This document shows positions 24,138 to 37,514 of a DNA stretch of 64,000 nucleotides, piece after piece. Source of the stretch: Trichuris trichiura (taxonomy: Eukaryota > Nematoda > Enoplea > Trichinellida > Trichuridae); the NCBI GenBank assembly GCA_037903355.1, contig JBAJFE010000007.1:1-64000 (forward strand), read 5' to 3'. The notes under the pieces are model-generated. The model was not told the origin of the DNA, did not search any database, and saw nothing but the letters and a program-made list of their open reading frames with translations. Position numbers and translations under genes: made by a program. Within the stretch, counting starts at the first letter, position 1, and every line of letters starts with the position of its first letter.

Positions 24138-24481
24138 CTTTCGGCACGTTGACGAAATAAAATTTCATTCTTTATAGTTGCTTGAATGTACAGCTAAATG
24201 GAGCGGATATTTTTTTCAAAACATTCAGAACTTTTTTTCTTACCCGCTTGCGATTAACCTGAAAGCACCAAAGCTGACATCCCAAAAGTGCTACCATCCG
24301 TAAGATGATTACGGTACGACGCGATGCCCGTTGAAATGTCAGCGACGCAAGACGCACTAGTTTTAAAGAGCTGTCTTTTACGCTGGCACTGAAAAAGAAA
24401 AAAGAAATAGCGATTCGGGTGCCACCCTTTGGATCATTCCATTTAAACTGACAAAAGTATCGATTCGTCGCCAAATTTCAT
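24138..24481 (-). CDS. 5' exons of an unidentified gene (partial)
   Basis: Three short exons join in phase: 24449-24481 (starting at ATG), 24259-24388 (after a strong tttctttttcag acceptor) and 24138-24180 (ending at donor gtaagt). Together they encode about 68 residues including DISTGIASYRNHLTDG and TIKNEILFRQRAE. Intron lengths of 60 and 78 nt match the window. No family was recognised, and the continuation toward lower coordinates was not resolved. The exon-like stretches at 22577-23010 are candidates but do not join cleanly. Confidence 0.35.
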
Positions 24482-24499
24482 GCTGACAACCGAACGGTC

Positions 24500-27400
24500 T
24501 CAGTAAGTTCTCCTGTTAACTTTACGCGTTATTAATGCTCTTCAAAAACGCTTAGCTCGCATAAACACAATCGTAACAGCTACCATGCAGCTATCGACCA
24601 TCGTTAAAAAGAAATGTGCGCAATATTAAGCGTATTTTAATTGTAAATAATGAGTCTGAAAGTCAAGCAAAAAATTACTATAGGCAAAGCCGGTAATGTC
24701 ACGCTCATATTCAAGTGCTGTACAGTATAACCCAAACTATGCAACAATGTTTGAGCCAAAAATTGTACATCGCTCTACCAAAGGAGTGCAATTACAATTG
24801 GCAATAAAAGAAAACGGCATTCTTAAAAATTTTAATACAAAACTGAAAATTTAAATCTTAATTATCTGAATTTTCAACTACATGATCAACCGAGAACTAC
24901 ACTGTCCTTTCGATCAGCCGTTTAAGAGAGTATAGTTGATTGCTCAAAGAAAAAATTAATAGTGACAAGCTGATTAGGGATTGCGAAAATCCCGAAAGCG
25001 CCTGAAAATCTTCCTTTTATCTTACTGCAATAAATGGGCGTACAATGACGTCAGTAATGGAAAAATAGCTTTGATTCGCACTTCTTTTCACGCTGACAAC
25101 ATGTTTCCGAATTGTTGAAATTAATTTAGCGCGGCTATTTTGGGCAGACCGCAACCGGTCTTCAGTAGCCAATAAACTTGAACAATGAAAAAACGGATCG
25201 CGTTCGTAAAAGGAAACTTAACCCGTTACAACATTATATTTCGTTAAGTTCGAAAAATAAGGGATAATCGCGCGCAAGCTAAACTGATTTGATATCTGAA
25301 TTTGCCCCAGAACTATTAGTGGGATAACGGAATTTATATCATGCTGACAAAACGAGTATAAATATTACGCACGTTACAAATTAAAAAACTCGAATTCGAG
25401 ACAACTTCAAATTATAAAATTGATTATAATTTATCCTATGCATTAATATCTTTTCATCTCAGTAATACCTTTTCATTTGGGAAAGTGTATCGAAACGCAA
25501 TTCGGCTGAACCGGAGACATGGCAGCAAAGTGAAGGATAATTTATGTAACCTTCTTGTTTTTCCGCCACTTCAAATGCTATCTATCCAAACGAAACTTAG
25601 ACAAACAATAAATTCACTTTTAACTGCTTTTGCACCCGCTGAAAAAAAAGAATGGCCGCACTCAAAGAACAAATGCTCAATCAACGAATGAACGGACAAG
25701 TATCCGCAAGCGAAACACCTCTTGGTTCAACGCGTAGGTGTGAAGAGTACGTTCGCCGTGCGAACAGTTGTTCCCTCGTTGTAGCCGCCAGCTTTTCAAA
25801 ACTGAAACTATTTCAAAGAAAATGAACTTGCATCCATTTACTGAGATGCAAAACGAAGTTGACGCGAATAAAAAACCACTTCATTCTATTGAAATGCGCA
25901 TTCGAAATTTAGCTTCGAATGCGTTGGGAAGTCGCCGGAAATTGAATCTACTATTTAGATTTCAAGCATCCATTTTTTCGGCACGAAAGTTCAGCAGTAT
26001 ATTACCATAGACCAATTACAAGCATACTGTAGGCGAAAAAACCTGAATTCATGAAAAGAAGAAAGTAGAATAACCTAAAGACAATTAACTTGTAATTTAT
26101 TACATTTGACAGCACGCAACCTGCTTAGCTAAGGGGACCAATGATCCCGAAAGCTCGACTTTTTTAAACGTTTATTATTTTATCAAATGGGCATACCCTA
26201 AGTGTTATCACATGATTTCTGACAGCCAAATGGAATTAATTTACGGCTTTCAGTGGTGTTACGCAGTTCTTAGCAATGCTACCTAACTATCAAACTTTAC
26301 CAGTACAGCAAAAGAGCATTAAAGTATACAGTAGCATCTTGCTTGCAACGACAAAAGATAAAAGCAGTAAGTTTACGCCAATGCCCAGCGTTCCCGTCGC
26401 TGTCTCAACTTGCTTAACGCGGACGCAATGAAATGCAGTTTAAAGACCGTAACAATACGCCAAATACTGACCAGAAGATCAAAATTAACGCAGCTTGAGC
26501 AGCGTACAGTATGCAACTTGAATTCGACTTACCTAAAGTGAACATTATAGGTCGCGTGATTTAAAATAATGAAACGAATCTTTGCACTACCAATTCAAAC
26601 GACGAAAAGTTTGCTCCATTCTTTGCACGACCGAATATTCGTCTTTCTACGAAGCGCGAAAACGTCACGTTGAAAAAGAAGCCAGACCAACTACAGTATA
26701 CTTTAACAATCAAGTTGGTATGAAAAGATTCGCCAACTGCACCTAGCAGATGCGTTCATAGTTTCAGTGGTTACTTTGGAAAGAAAAGCTACAGCAAGCG
26801 CAAGGAAATAAAAAAATGTTTAGCCTTCATCGAAAACTGCAAAACAACAGGCGCCGAAAATGCTTTCTGCGTACTTTTTTTCGTATTTAAATACGCGGCG
26901 GTTTGCATTCTTGAAAACTGGAAAAAGAAATGCCGCCGAATAAAATGCGCCGGCTACTACGATCTATTACAGCCCAAGTGGTTGCGCTTTCTAGTTTCTC
27001 AGCCGGCAAATGCGACGCTAAATTCCGGCGAAAATAAAACAAGATAATATCGGCTATTGAAAGATGACAATTTTTCTACACGCTAAGAATGGAAGGGAAA
27101 ACTACCGTTACAAATAAACATTTTCATGTTCGAAGTACAGTAAGACGAAGCAGTGTTTCTCTGGAAAACACTTGTCTTCCTTGTCGCCGTTGGTTCCCCG
27201 TTTTGTCTTAAGCGTAGTTCCTTTAAGAGCAAGTGCAGCTGCTTTTGCAGTTAACATGGGTAAGGGTTTCATTAAATTGAAGCTGTTTCTTGTTGCATGT
27301 AAGTTGGCATACTATCTCGACCGTACGGAACTGCGTTTCAAGCTAGGGGCCACTTGAGCGACGGCCCAACTGCGTCACGCTCTTCCGAAATGATTTGCTG

Positions 27401-28010
27401 CGCTGACTATTGCCTTCTTATTAAAGTTAGTTTGTTTTACTGCATGTTTATAGGTAGCACATTTCCGCTTTGTGGCAGCCGAAGCACATACTTGATTAAC
27501 AGCTTTGTGCTGTCACGTTGATGATGCACGCGTCTACTTGTTACGTTCGAACGCCAAAGCATTCACACTTGCTGTATGTTTAGCGCTGGGTTTTTTTAAG
27601 CAAGACCGCACTTACTTTCTTCCTCCTTTTGTTAAAAGGGAAATGCACAATATTTTCGAAATGGATTATTTATTCTTTTTTTTCTGTTCCAAGTGGAATC
27701 GTTCAATTTCTTTTAAGCTCTACATTTTAGACGAGCACTGGTAATGACACTGATGCGGGTATTGACACTTCGTCGGTGGGGAAAATTGTTACTTAGTGGC
27801 ACGAAATTTTCAACTTACACAGCGGACAAGTGATTTGTCTCCAAAAAGAGAGAATAATCACAACAACGGGTTTGGGCACTTTTGCAAAACTCGGCTGACC
27901 GTAGTGGCCAATGACAAATTGGCCAACAAAATAAAGTAGCCGCAAGTTCCCATCAAGCTGTCCTCGCAAGAAGGAGAAAACGGATCCGCCTCATTAGGCG
28001 GGTCTTCCAC
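24500..28010. other. Long intergenic stretch, no gene supported
   Basis: About 3.5 kb with only short chance frames (for example 25485-25691 +, 25768-26010 + and 27172-27357 +). None has a recognised motif or neighbouring exons in phase. The right end should contain the promoter and 5' untranslated region of the B56 gene that starts at 28015. Confidence 0.5.
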
Positions 28011-28014
28011 TTCC

Positions 28015-31090
<3,076 letters not shown>

Positions 31091-31555
31091 AAAAAGTCCG
31101 AAAATCATCTCCCGGTTTTAGGCGGCCATTTCGCACTGTCCATTGGTTGTCAGCACCGTCTAGGCCACGTGTTGTTTACGCTTCTTGATGGCACCCCATC
31201 GACACCGCTATTCGTCGGTTTTCTAACGTCGCAACGTGTGACTACTCCATTTTTTTTTACTTGCATCTCAGTTATTCAGAATCTTGCGCCTCTTGTTTTC
31301 CTTGCGAATTCTTTGTACATCCATTTTTCTTCATTAGTTGTTGACAGAGAAACACAGAGAGAAAGAGAGAGAACGGTTCGCTACAATGATCGCCTATATT
31401 TGGGCTATGCTATTTCTGGATAGCAACGTCACGCGCGCGTCTTCCGCAAGGAAGGAAAAGGGAAAATAGGTCGACAACGCCCTTCATTGCTCACCTTCTT
31501 ATTCAAACAAACGGCGCGAATAGCCAACAAAAAAAACAAGCTTCCTTCCGGCATG

Positions 31556-31990
31556 TTAACTTTTCGTATCAAAATGATGACCATCGAGACAAGAGGTCAT
31601 CAACTTTTCAAGCTCAACGTATGGGGCCATTGTTTTCAGGTGAAAAGTTTTTGTATGCCGTTGCAACGATGCTCTGAGAGCGTAAGATTTGTTGCATTGT
31701 GGTTCCAAGCATTGAAAAGGCTTTATGCCCGCGTGAAGATTCTTGTGCTCTTGAAGCCTCATGAAGGAGCGAAATTGAAAATGACAACCCGTTACATCGC
31801 AAGCAAACGGCTTTTCAACGGCACGACGAGTAACGGTCTGCCTCTGTTGCTGTTGTTGTTCATCATGGTGCATACGAGTCTTGTGACCTGCCAACAATTT
31901 CCTATCGGCAAAACCGGCTCCGCACTGCTGACAAAATTCGGTGAGCGTTCTTGACTTTCGTTGATCTACCAATTTTTCCGCGTGCTTCAT
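31556..31990 (-). CDS. Three-finger C2H2 zinc protein
   Basis: A single open frame of 144 residues from ATG 31990. It has three C2H2 fingers: one beginning FCQQCGAGF with H-x4-H spacing, one beginning FACDVTGCHFQF, and one beginning FQCLEPQCNKSY. The linkers (EKPF, GIKPF) are typical of DNA-binding fingers. A Gln run (DEQQQQQRQ) separates the first finger from the other two. The ATG is preceded by gtttaag, which could also be a splice acceptor, so this might be the last exon of a longer gene. The TFIIIA-like gene at 33356-34030 lies upstream on the same strand about 1.4 kb away, but no exon chain joins them. Likely a nuclear nucleic-acid-binding protein; target unknown. Confidence 0.65.
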   Translation of the reverse strand: MKHAEKLVDQRKSRTLTEFCQQCGAGFADRKLLAGHKTRMHHDEQQQQQRQTVTRRAVEKPFACDVTGCHFQFRSFMRLQEHKNLHAGIKPFQCLEPQCNKSYALRASLQRHTKTFHLKTMAPYVELEKLMTSCLDGHHFDTKS

Positions 31991-32019
31991 CTTAAACAAA
32001 AAATTCAACAAACGCTCTG

Positions 32020-33280
32020 AGTGATACTTTCCCCTGCTAGTCTACGCGTAACGCGTATCAATAGAAATAATGAACTTTCCCATCTCTTCCGTAATCAACA
32101 AATGAAATGTCAAAGGACGTTAAAGTGATTTATTACTTAAATGCTACGATTTACGGCGCCTTTGGCATAACCATTTCGATTGACGAGGGAGAATATAGCA
32201 GCTGTTACTTTCACTGTTGCTGCAATGCAGTCAAGCGAGGACGACTATAGGAAAAACCAAACAAATGATAACGATTTCCTCATTGATTAGGTAGACAGCG
32301 ACGATCCAACTCTTCCAATCTACTACGCTTAATTAATATAACAGCAGAGATCATCCAATTAGTTTCATACGGGGAAAGAATAATTGTTACGCTATATCGC
32401 TTTTCTCTCCCTTTCAACTTTACGTAAATGAGATGAACTTGCGTCAACTATTTTCACGTTGTCCAAAATGGTTAACTATTCACCAGCAATCATAAAGATA
32501 TATGAGGTCAGAATGAAGTAATGATAGGATAGAACGCCCACTTTATCTTTGCTGAGTCGTCAAACGACAAACGGCTTCAGCTGAACGTGGCAAAAGATTA
32601 CTCATCTTCGCGGAACGTTTTTTAAAAAAACAGCGCTGAGCACAATGGCTAACGCATGAAAAATACTTTGGCGCGTTTAGGTAAAATTAAATAACAAAAT
32701 ATACGCTAAGAACGTATAAGCATGAAACAAATAGAGCTTTAGCATAAACAACGGGTAAACATTTGACTGACCGCTTCGCCGAATAGATATTATTAGTTCA
32801 CTTTAAATAAACAGAAAAAATCCAACCTTTTTAAATAGTAGTTTTCATTCCATTCGAAGCAAAACTAAAACAAAATATGACTGAATCGGATAGGCACAAA
32901 ATAATAATAAAAAATTTTATAATTATGTACAGAAGTGCAACCTGTGAAGTTTTATTGGAATTAGCGTAGCTTTCGGCAATGGTTTGTAAAAAATCCTCGC
33001 GGGTCGCACTTCATAATCAATGTTAAATAAAAAGATACGGAAATGGATAACAATTAACTAACTGACAATATAATTTAAGTAAAATAAAAAACGAAGTGAA
33101 ACGTAAAGTAGAAATGAAAATAAAAGTAGGACAACCGACTTCTACTTTCTCTTTTCATTCTTCAATTCAAACATATGCAAATAGAACTGAATGGGAAGTT
33201 GCTTTTTGGTAAAAGTACGCGTATGCAAATGTGTCCCATTACAAAACGTAACAATGTCAGAATTTGACTAGAACAAATTT
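32020..33280. other. AT-rich spacer between zinc-finger genes
   Basis: Strongly AT-rich, with no reading frame of note and no repeat family recognised. It probably holds the promoter of the three-finger gene and the 3' end of the TFIIIA-like gene. Confidence 0.5.
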
Positions 33281-33355
33281 CTAATCTTTCAGACATGTCG
33301 CATTTTTGGAGGATAAATTTTGTTTGGCAAAATTACGTGCTTGAAGACCGACCAT

Positions 33356-34030
33356 TTAGTAAGAAAACTTGAAAAGTACCGCGCAAAACTTGGGTGATCT
33401 TTCAACCGCTGCCAACAGCGAAAAATGCTGGAAACCAGAGGACTGACAGCGTTGGCAGCAACTTTCGCGCGCAAATGGTTTATAAGATAGGAAAGCAACG
33501 GTTTTTCTTACCTTTAGATGCCTCGCCAGGCGACTTGGATGCATTTTCATTGAGCAACCTGAAACTGGACAATCCACGTGCTTTTCATGAACCTGCAAAT
33601 GCTTTTCAAGGTCGACCCGACGAGAAATGGTCCGTCCGCATTGCGGACAAGACACCGAACGTTTGCTGTGATTTTTGGCAACGTGTCGTCGAAGTAAGAC
33701 ATAAGTAGCAAAAACCATTTGACAATCACTTTTCGTACATCGATAACCGTCGTGCGTACGCTGATGACGTAGGAGGGCATTGTTGCTGCCAAATTCCTTT
33801 GAGCATTTTTGGCAACGTTTGGCGCCCAGCAGCCGATGAACCAACACTTTATGGTCGTACAGCGCTTTTCGATTGCCAAATGTCTTCTTACAGTTGCCAA
33901 CATCGCAAGCGACTTGGCAAGAACCAATACCCAAATGCATCGTGCGAACGTGCCTTCTTAGGTATTCCATCTTGGAGAAGGTTTTGTAGCAATTTAAAAC
34001 CGAACAAACAAATGTTGCCTCGTTATTCAT
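33356..34030 (-). CDS. TFIIIA-like C2H2 zinc-finger protein
   Basis: An open frame of 224 residues from ATG 34030. It contains six C2H2 fingers in tandem with varied spacing, beginning FVCSVLNCYKTF, VACDVGNCKKTF, RCQKCSKEF, YRCTKSDCQMVF, VSCPQCGRTI and VDCPVSGCSMKM. The short linkers and the pattern around DGYRC...HVAKNH...EKHLQVHEKH resemble fingers 3-8 of transcription factor IIIA, which binds the 5S rRNA gene and 5S RNA; this is based on remembered family patterns. Canonical TFIIIA has nine fingers, so this is shorter or lacks terminal exons. A strong donor (gtaagaaaaa) follows the sixth finger (HPSRLARHLK), and an acceptor-like ttccag downstream would keep the same frame; splicing would remove about 28 residues of the tail. 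Confidence 0.65.
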   Translation of the reverse strand: MNNEATFVCSVLNCYKTFSKMEYLRRHVRTMHLGIGSCQVACDVGNCKKTFGNRKALYDHKVLVHRLLGAKRCQKCSKEFGSNNALLRHQRTHDGYRCTKSDCQMVFATYVLLRRHVAKNHSKRSVSCPQCGRTISRRVDLEKHLQVHEKHVDCPVSGCSMKMHPSRLARHLKVRKTVAFLSYKPFARESCCQRCQSSGFQHFSLLAAVERSPKFCAVLFKFSY

Positions 34031-34485
34031 TCGGTTGCAACAATGGCTGACGGGGCCTACAATGTCTACCTAATTTGGCAAAGGCGCACGTCTAGTTAGT
34101 AACGTGAACATGGAAGCGACTTGCGCAATTCGGTTGCACCGCGTTAAGGGAATTAACACGAAAAGAAACTCGACGAACAAAATAGGCTTTACTTGAATGG
34201 TACAAGCTTGTCTACGTCCTATATTTTGGTCAGGAGCTGGAAGAAATTTTGCGAAGCGATGCTCGACCAAAGCCAAGTCGGTCTCCTTACCTGCTGACGT
34301 CGGAACTAGACCAATTTTCCCTGCGACGATAGGACGTTCTGTTCGCGCGGTTACCTTTACTTCGAAAATTTTCCAGCGTCGTCTCCGGGTCTTGCATACC
34401 CCGATTTCGCCTGTCCAATTCCCTGTTGAAAAGAAAAAGAGAAAACAACGTTGCGCGACAATGACAAAAAAAAGCATGCAAGCGC

Positions 34486-37349
34486 CTACTGTCTTCGACG
34501 AAAAGTCAATTCGCGAAATTCCTCCTCGCGCTCCTGAAGAACAACGTCGTAACAGCGTGGACAGACAGACCAACAATAGAAACGAGCTGAGCCAACGTCA
34601 GCAAACTTTCGACGCGTACAATTCTTTCGCGCCGCTGCTCCTCGCGCTTCATCTTGCTTTCCTCCATACCACGGGCCACTAAATAACAACAAAAAAAATG
34701 ACGTATAACGCTTTTTAAAAATTGATACGAGCATAAATGCAAACGATACCGTACTCATGATAATCAAGTTTGTTCTATTCAAAAATTACATTAAGACAAA
34801 CAACGCCTGCTGCCGACTTTTTGCACATTACGCCCGAGAAATGCAAGCCCTACGTTTAGGTTTAGGCGTACGCAAAGGCGACAAAGTCCCAGTACGAAGG
34901 CGGGACGCGATTTCGATGTTGTCTGTCTTACTGTATTATTGCAAGAAAACTCACCAACTTTCTTGAGAGCTCGCTGCGTCTGCAATTTCAAAATTTCCGC
35001 AGCCGACGGCCGATTCTGCAATAGGGAAAATTAGGAGCGAATGCTAGAGATGCAAATGAGCTGGAGAATGCTTGCCTTGCTGTCAGTTCTACTTTGTGAC
35101 TTGACAACGCTGCTTGCGGGCACTTGTCGTTTCCTAAACAGAGCAAATTGCCAACAGCGGACAATGTGTAGTCGTCGGCTGGCTGGAAGAAAGTTGGATA
35201 ACCAACATTGACTCAAACGGCAGCCGATATAGGGGCCATTGCGTTGCGCGCGCATAGGTAAGAGGAACATACATTAGCTGTCGTTTTGTTCGCTTCAGAC
35301 GTCTCCTCGTATTTTCCACCTCGCGTCGTTCCTGCTCCGAGTCGCTCATGCTCGAGCGGATACTTAGCTGCGACAAATCCGATGCGCTCTCGTCCGACTG
35401 TTGTCCATCTTCAACTACTTGCTTTTCGCTCTTCGCTTCAGCGTCGCTATTACATGAACTGCGTCTATCGCTTCTTCTCGAAAATGACGAGGTTGAAGAT
35501 GAAGATGATGACGTTGAAGACGAAGATGATGACGAATCACGATGACGATAATAATGACGTCGATGAGGACGATCGTGACTACGACTATATTGTCGACATC
35601 GATCCGGAGATGGTGAACTGCTTGCGCTATTATAGCGCCTTAATCTTTTGCGACTACTTCGAGAATCACATGCCGAATATGAGGGTGAACGTCTTCTGCA
35701 GTTGCGTCGAATTGGTGAGCTAAAAAAAAATGCAAATATTTCAACCCCGTAAGCAGTCAATCGACGCAATGTAACAATAAATAGAACGCGCATCCCCAAC
35801 GTTAATCATACTTACTGCGTATCTCTTCTTCGAGCGGAGGATGAATGTCTTTTCGACGTTGGTTTCTTTTTCATTTCAGCTTTCACGTCGCCGTCAAAGC
35901 TTGTGATATAAGTTACCGCATTTTCGTTTGCATCGTCGCTTTCCGAGCTGCTCGACTCGCTTGGCTTTTCCAGTTGCGAAGGCGGTTCCGCCTTACGTAA
36001 CATTCTAAGAGACAAACGCCGATCGGTGTACTCTTTAAGAAAATGCCTTAAAGATTAGTGCTACTCAAGTGGAAGGCCAATGTCCGCTCGAGAGCTTCGA
36101 CATATATCTTTCAATCGCTTTCTTTCGCGTCGCGAATGCTTACCCTGAAATAACCGCAAAAGGATTGGCCAAAAAAACTATTTTTCAAACAATTACGGCA
36201 AGAGTGGCCCTTTGTTCTTCCAATTCTTTCAGCGATTGCAAATGATCGCGCTCCTGTTCGTCCACAGTTAAAAATCTGCAACAAAACGCCAACGTCATTG
36301 GCCCAACGGGTAAAAGTATGCCTACTTTGTGAAATCGCCCATTTTCATGCCGTAACGAGTAGCAATCCTGTTCAATTCGTGCATATCTTCGTTGGTTAAC
36401 AGCGAAATGTCCAACCGGACGTCTTTAAAGGGAAAATTTTAACAAACAATGACAACGGACGAATAGAAAGAGTCAGTACCAAATTCGTCTTCCTCTTCTT
36501 CATCGGAGGTCATATTATTCTCCTCCGATTTCGCGCTCCAGTGTTGTTGCCCTTCCTTTCCGCTAACGCCGGACGATTTCACGAACTGCTGATAACTGTT
36601 TACTGGATCGGTACTGTCTTCGTAAGTATAGCCAATAGCGGCAGTTGGCCGATGCCTGTACCAGCGAAGTATAAACAGATTGGAAACGCTGTGTACAAAA
36701 AAAGATTGCTTACTTCTTTTTGCTTTCATCACGTTTAGACTGAACTTGCGTTGACGAGCCGAATCGTTCTTCCATGTAAATTTGTCTAAGGAACTTCTCT
36801 TCGGGAACTGCAAGAACGAGCGCGCGCGCGTCAAAGTTTTTGTAAGCACCTTTGGAACAACTTACTTTTTTCGAAATCGTTGATAACCAAAAGCCTGTAT
36901 CGCTCGTAGTTCATCTTGCGCTCCTCCAAGCCAGACGACTTGGAGCGATCTAGCTCTGTTCCGCTGTCGGGTAGTTTGTCAAGATAGGATCTCGCGTCAA
37001 AACGATCAATAAGAACGGTTGGATCTCCCTGCCATGGACACCTAAGAGAAAGTAGAACGCGTATGTCATGCAGCAACGACAAGAAAGCGGCTTACAAAAT
37101 GCTGGAAGAGTCGGCATTTTGACAATCAAAGTGTATCTTGCAAGCCTGTCCGTGCACCTGCATAAACTCGGTCGGATCCTTTCTCTGCAATATAATTTGA
37201 ATCAATAAAACAAAGTTATTATAAAAATCAGCAAGGTGCCGAATTTTTACAATTCGCTCGTAGTAAAAACGTCGCCTTTCCGCTCTTTTCTTGTGGTCGA
37301 CCATAATGGTGCGAATTTTTCTCTCTTGTCGGCGAGCTTCAAACCACAT
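34486..37349 (-). CDS. CLK4-associating serine/arginine-rich protein (CLASRP/SWAP2-like splicing protein)
   Basis: A multi-exon SR-related nuclear protein. From ATG 37349 the exons show MWFEARRQERKIRTIMVDHK, KDPTEFMQVHGQACKIHFD, CPWQGDPTVLIDRFDAR, ERKMNYERYRLLV, AAIGYTYEDST, an acidic Glu/Asp region, then MHELNRIATRYGMKMGDF. This order is that of CLASRP, which binds CLK kinases and affects alternative splicing. A Ser/Arg-rich exon follows (about 35280-35719: RRRSPSYS, RCRQYSRSHDRPHRR, and a long Ser run). The C-terminus is charged (MKREEQRRERIEREEEFREL), ending at TAG 34486. Last exons: 34955-35015, 34620-34678 and 34486-34533. One junction between the SR exon and 35015 is unresolved and may include a tiny exon. 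Introns are about 40-100 nt. Several long frames on the plus strand here are antisense shadows. Confidence 0.9.
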
Positions 37350-37514
37350 GACTGCCTGCACGTACTGTAGTTCAAAAATAAGCAATCGGGAGCAACAAAC
37401 GGCAAAAAAAGAAGCGTAACTATCGTACACCTTAGGAGAGAAGGATAAAGCCGGCACGAATGGAAAACTTTATTTAAAGGCGATAAGGAATTTGGCCAGA
37501 CGAATAAGCGCATC

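Noticed and set aside
34197..34682. 161-codon plus-strand frame
   Set aside because: It overlaps the C-terminal CLASRP exons on the other strand and lacks motifs.
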